Assembly (NCBI GenBank): GCA_052148715.1 | Contig: JBKQHQ010000224.1 | Location: 1 to 43,903 of the forward strand | DNA: 43,903 nucleotides | Direction of reading: 5' to 3' | Origin: JBKQHQ01 sp052148715 | GTDB taxonomy: Bacteria > Pseudomonadota > Alphaproteobacteria > Rhizobiales > Xanthobacteraceae | Part shown: one piece after another, positions 43,360 to 43,903 of the stretch | Layout of the letters: every line of letters begins with the position of its first letter | How positions within the stretch are numbered: the first letter of the stretch is position 1 | Notes under the pieces: generated by a model | What the model saw: the letters and a program-made list of their open reading frames with translations, nothing else | Databases searched by the model: none | What the model was told of the DNA's origin: nothing | Program-made: the position numbers and the translations under genes

Positions 43360-43903
43360 TCAACGCGGGAGGGCATGCCGCACCGCCTCGATGATGCGAT
43401 CCTGGGTGGGCTCGTCGAGGTAGGCGTGCATCGGCAGGCTAACCACTTCGGAGGCTAGGCGCTCACTCACCGCGAGCCCGCCGTCCGCGACCGGAAAGCG
43501 CCGATAGGCTTCCTGCCAATGCAGCGGCTTGCGGTAGTAAACCGCAGTGGGAATCCCCTGCCCCCGCAGGGCGGCGATGAGCGCCTCGCGTTGATTGGGC
43601 GCGACGCGGACCGTGTATTGCGCCCACACCGATGTGCAATGGGCGGGGACCTGCGGAATGGTAAGCACATCGGCAAGCCCGCCCGCATAGCGCAGCGCTA
43701 CGCGATTGCGTGCGGCGATCTCGTCCGGAAAGATTTTCAGCTTTTCAAGAAGTATGGCCGCCTGGATCGTGTCCAGACGACCGGTAATGCCGATGCGGAC
43801 GGCGTCGTATTTATCGACACCCTCGCCGTGCACGCGCAGGCTCTTGATGATCGATGCGAGCTCATCGTCATCGGTGAAGACCGCGCCGCCATCGCCGAAA
43901 CAG
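43360..43903 (-). CDS. DegT/DnrJ/EryC1/StrS aminotransferase (partial)
   Basis: C-terminal part of a PLP sugar aminotransferase, cut by the window edge; the start and the PLP-lysine loop lie beyond 43903. The visible 180 residues start at CFGDGGAVFTDDDELA, continue with RVHGEGVDKYDAVRIG and GRLDTIQAAILLEKLKIFPDEI, and end at RHALPR. This family aminates nucleotide-linked keto-sugars for surface polysaccharides, LPS or glycosylated products. An internal ATG/GTG near 43833 is not the start, because the family sequence continues without a break to the edge. Confidence 0.92.
   Translation of the reverse strand, partial: CFGDGGAVFTDDDELASIIKSLRVHGEGVDKYDAVRIGITGRLDTIQAAILLEKLKIFPDEIAARNRVALRYAGGLADVLTIPQVPAHCTSVWAQYTVRVAPNQREALIAALRGQGIPTAVYYRKPLHWQEAYRRFPVADGGLAVSERLASEVVSLPMHAYLDEPTQDRIIEAVRHALPR

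Overview
The window is GC-rich chromosomal DNA from an alphaproteobacterium, most likely a Hyphomicrobiales (Rhizobiales) member close to Bradyrhizobium/Xanthobacteraceae. The family content supports this: a giant GPR/RgsE-like coiled-coil protein, a PmtA-type methyltransferase, orphan branched-chain amino-acid-type binding proteins, an AttM-like lactonase, an alpha/beta-hydrolase-OsmC fusion, BluB, and the palindromic intergenic repeats typical of that order. About 40 protein genes are visible. I see no rRNA, tRNA, CRISPR array or intact insertion sequence.

Layout. 1-1172 is gene-poor, with a perfect 21-nt operator-like palindrome and a diverged tandem duplication (481-670 and 674-1005). 1173-6259 holds a secreted metallo-beta-lactamase-fold lactonase, a small membrane protein, an orphan binding protein, the hydrolase-OsmC fusion and a nucleoside deoxyribosyltransferase-like protein. 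6300-13152 carries a CoxE-like VWA protein, a multi-pass membrane protein, a UbiH-like flavin hydroxylase, a broken Phd-type antitoxin, a ferredoxin reductase with its adrenodoxin-type ferredoxin, an Hpt phosphotransfer protein and a small unknown protein.

13365-23704 is the cell-envelope and polarity segment: the 1587-residue GPR/RgsE-like protein, mlaF-mlaE without mlaD beside them, a dipeptide epimerase of muropeptide-recycling type, and a 769-residue CheZ-like phosphatase with a long disordered tail. 23747-27495 (minus strand) contains a threonine dehydratase-like enzyme and a tightly coupled lipid-type operon (methyltransferase, LpxH-like phosphoesterase, GT4 glycosyltransferase). 27732-33282 (plus strand) is catabolic and accessory: an SDR lacking the YxxxK motif, a fumarylacetoacetase-family hydrolase, a second orphan binding protein, a GNAT acetyltransferase and a bicupin.

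33688-36048 is the thiamine salvage operon thiM-thiE-thiD (minus strand) under a TPP riboswitch whose basal helix can pair with the thiM start codon. Downstream of thiD lie two degraded copies of its own 3' end. 36219-43903 carries a stand-alone Lrp/AsnC ligand-binding domain, bluB, two c-type cytochromes, an HtrA-like protease without a signal peptide, murJ, formamidase amiF, and a DegT-type aminotransferase cut by the window edge.

No single locus is clearly a new defence or mobile system. The strongest leads are the GPR-like protein and its neighbourhood, the CheZ-like protein with its repeated linker motif, the thiD-tail repeats, and the start-codon-sequestering riboswitch.
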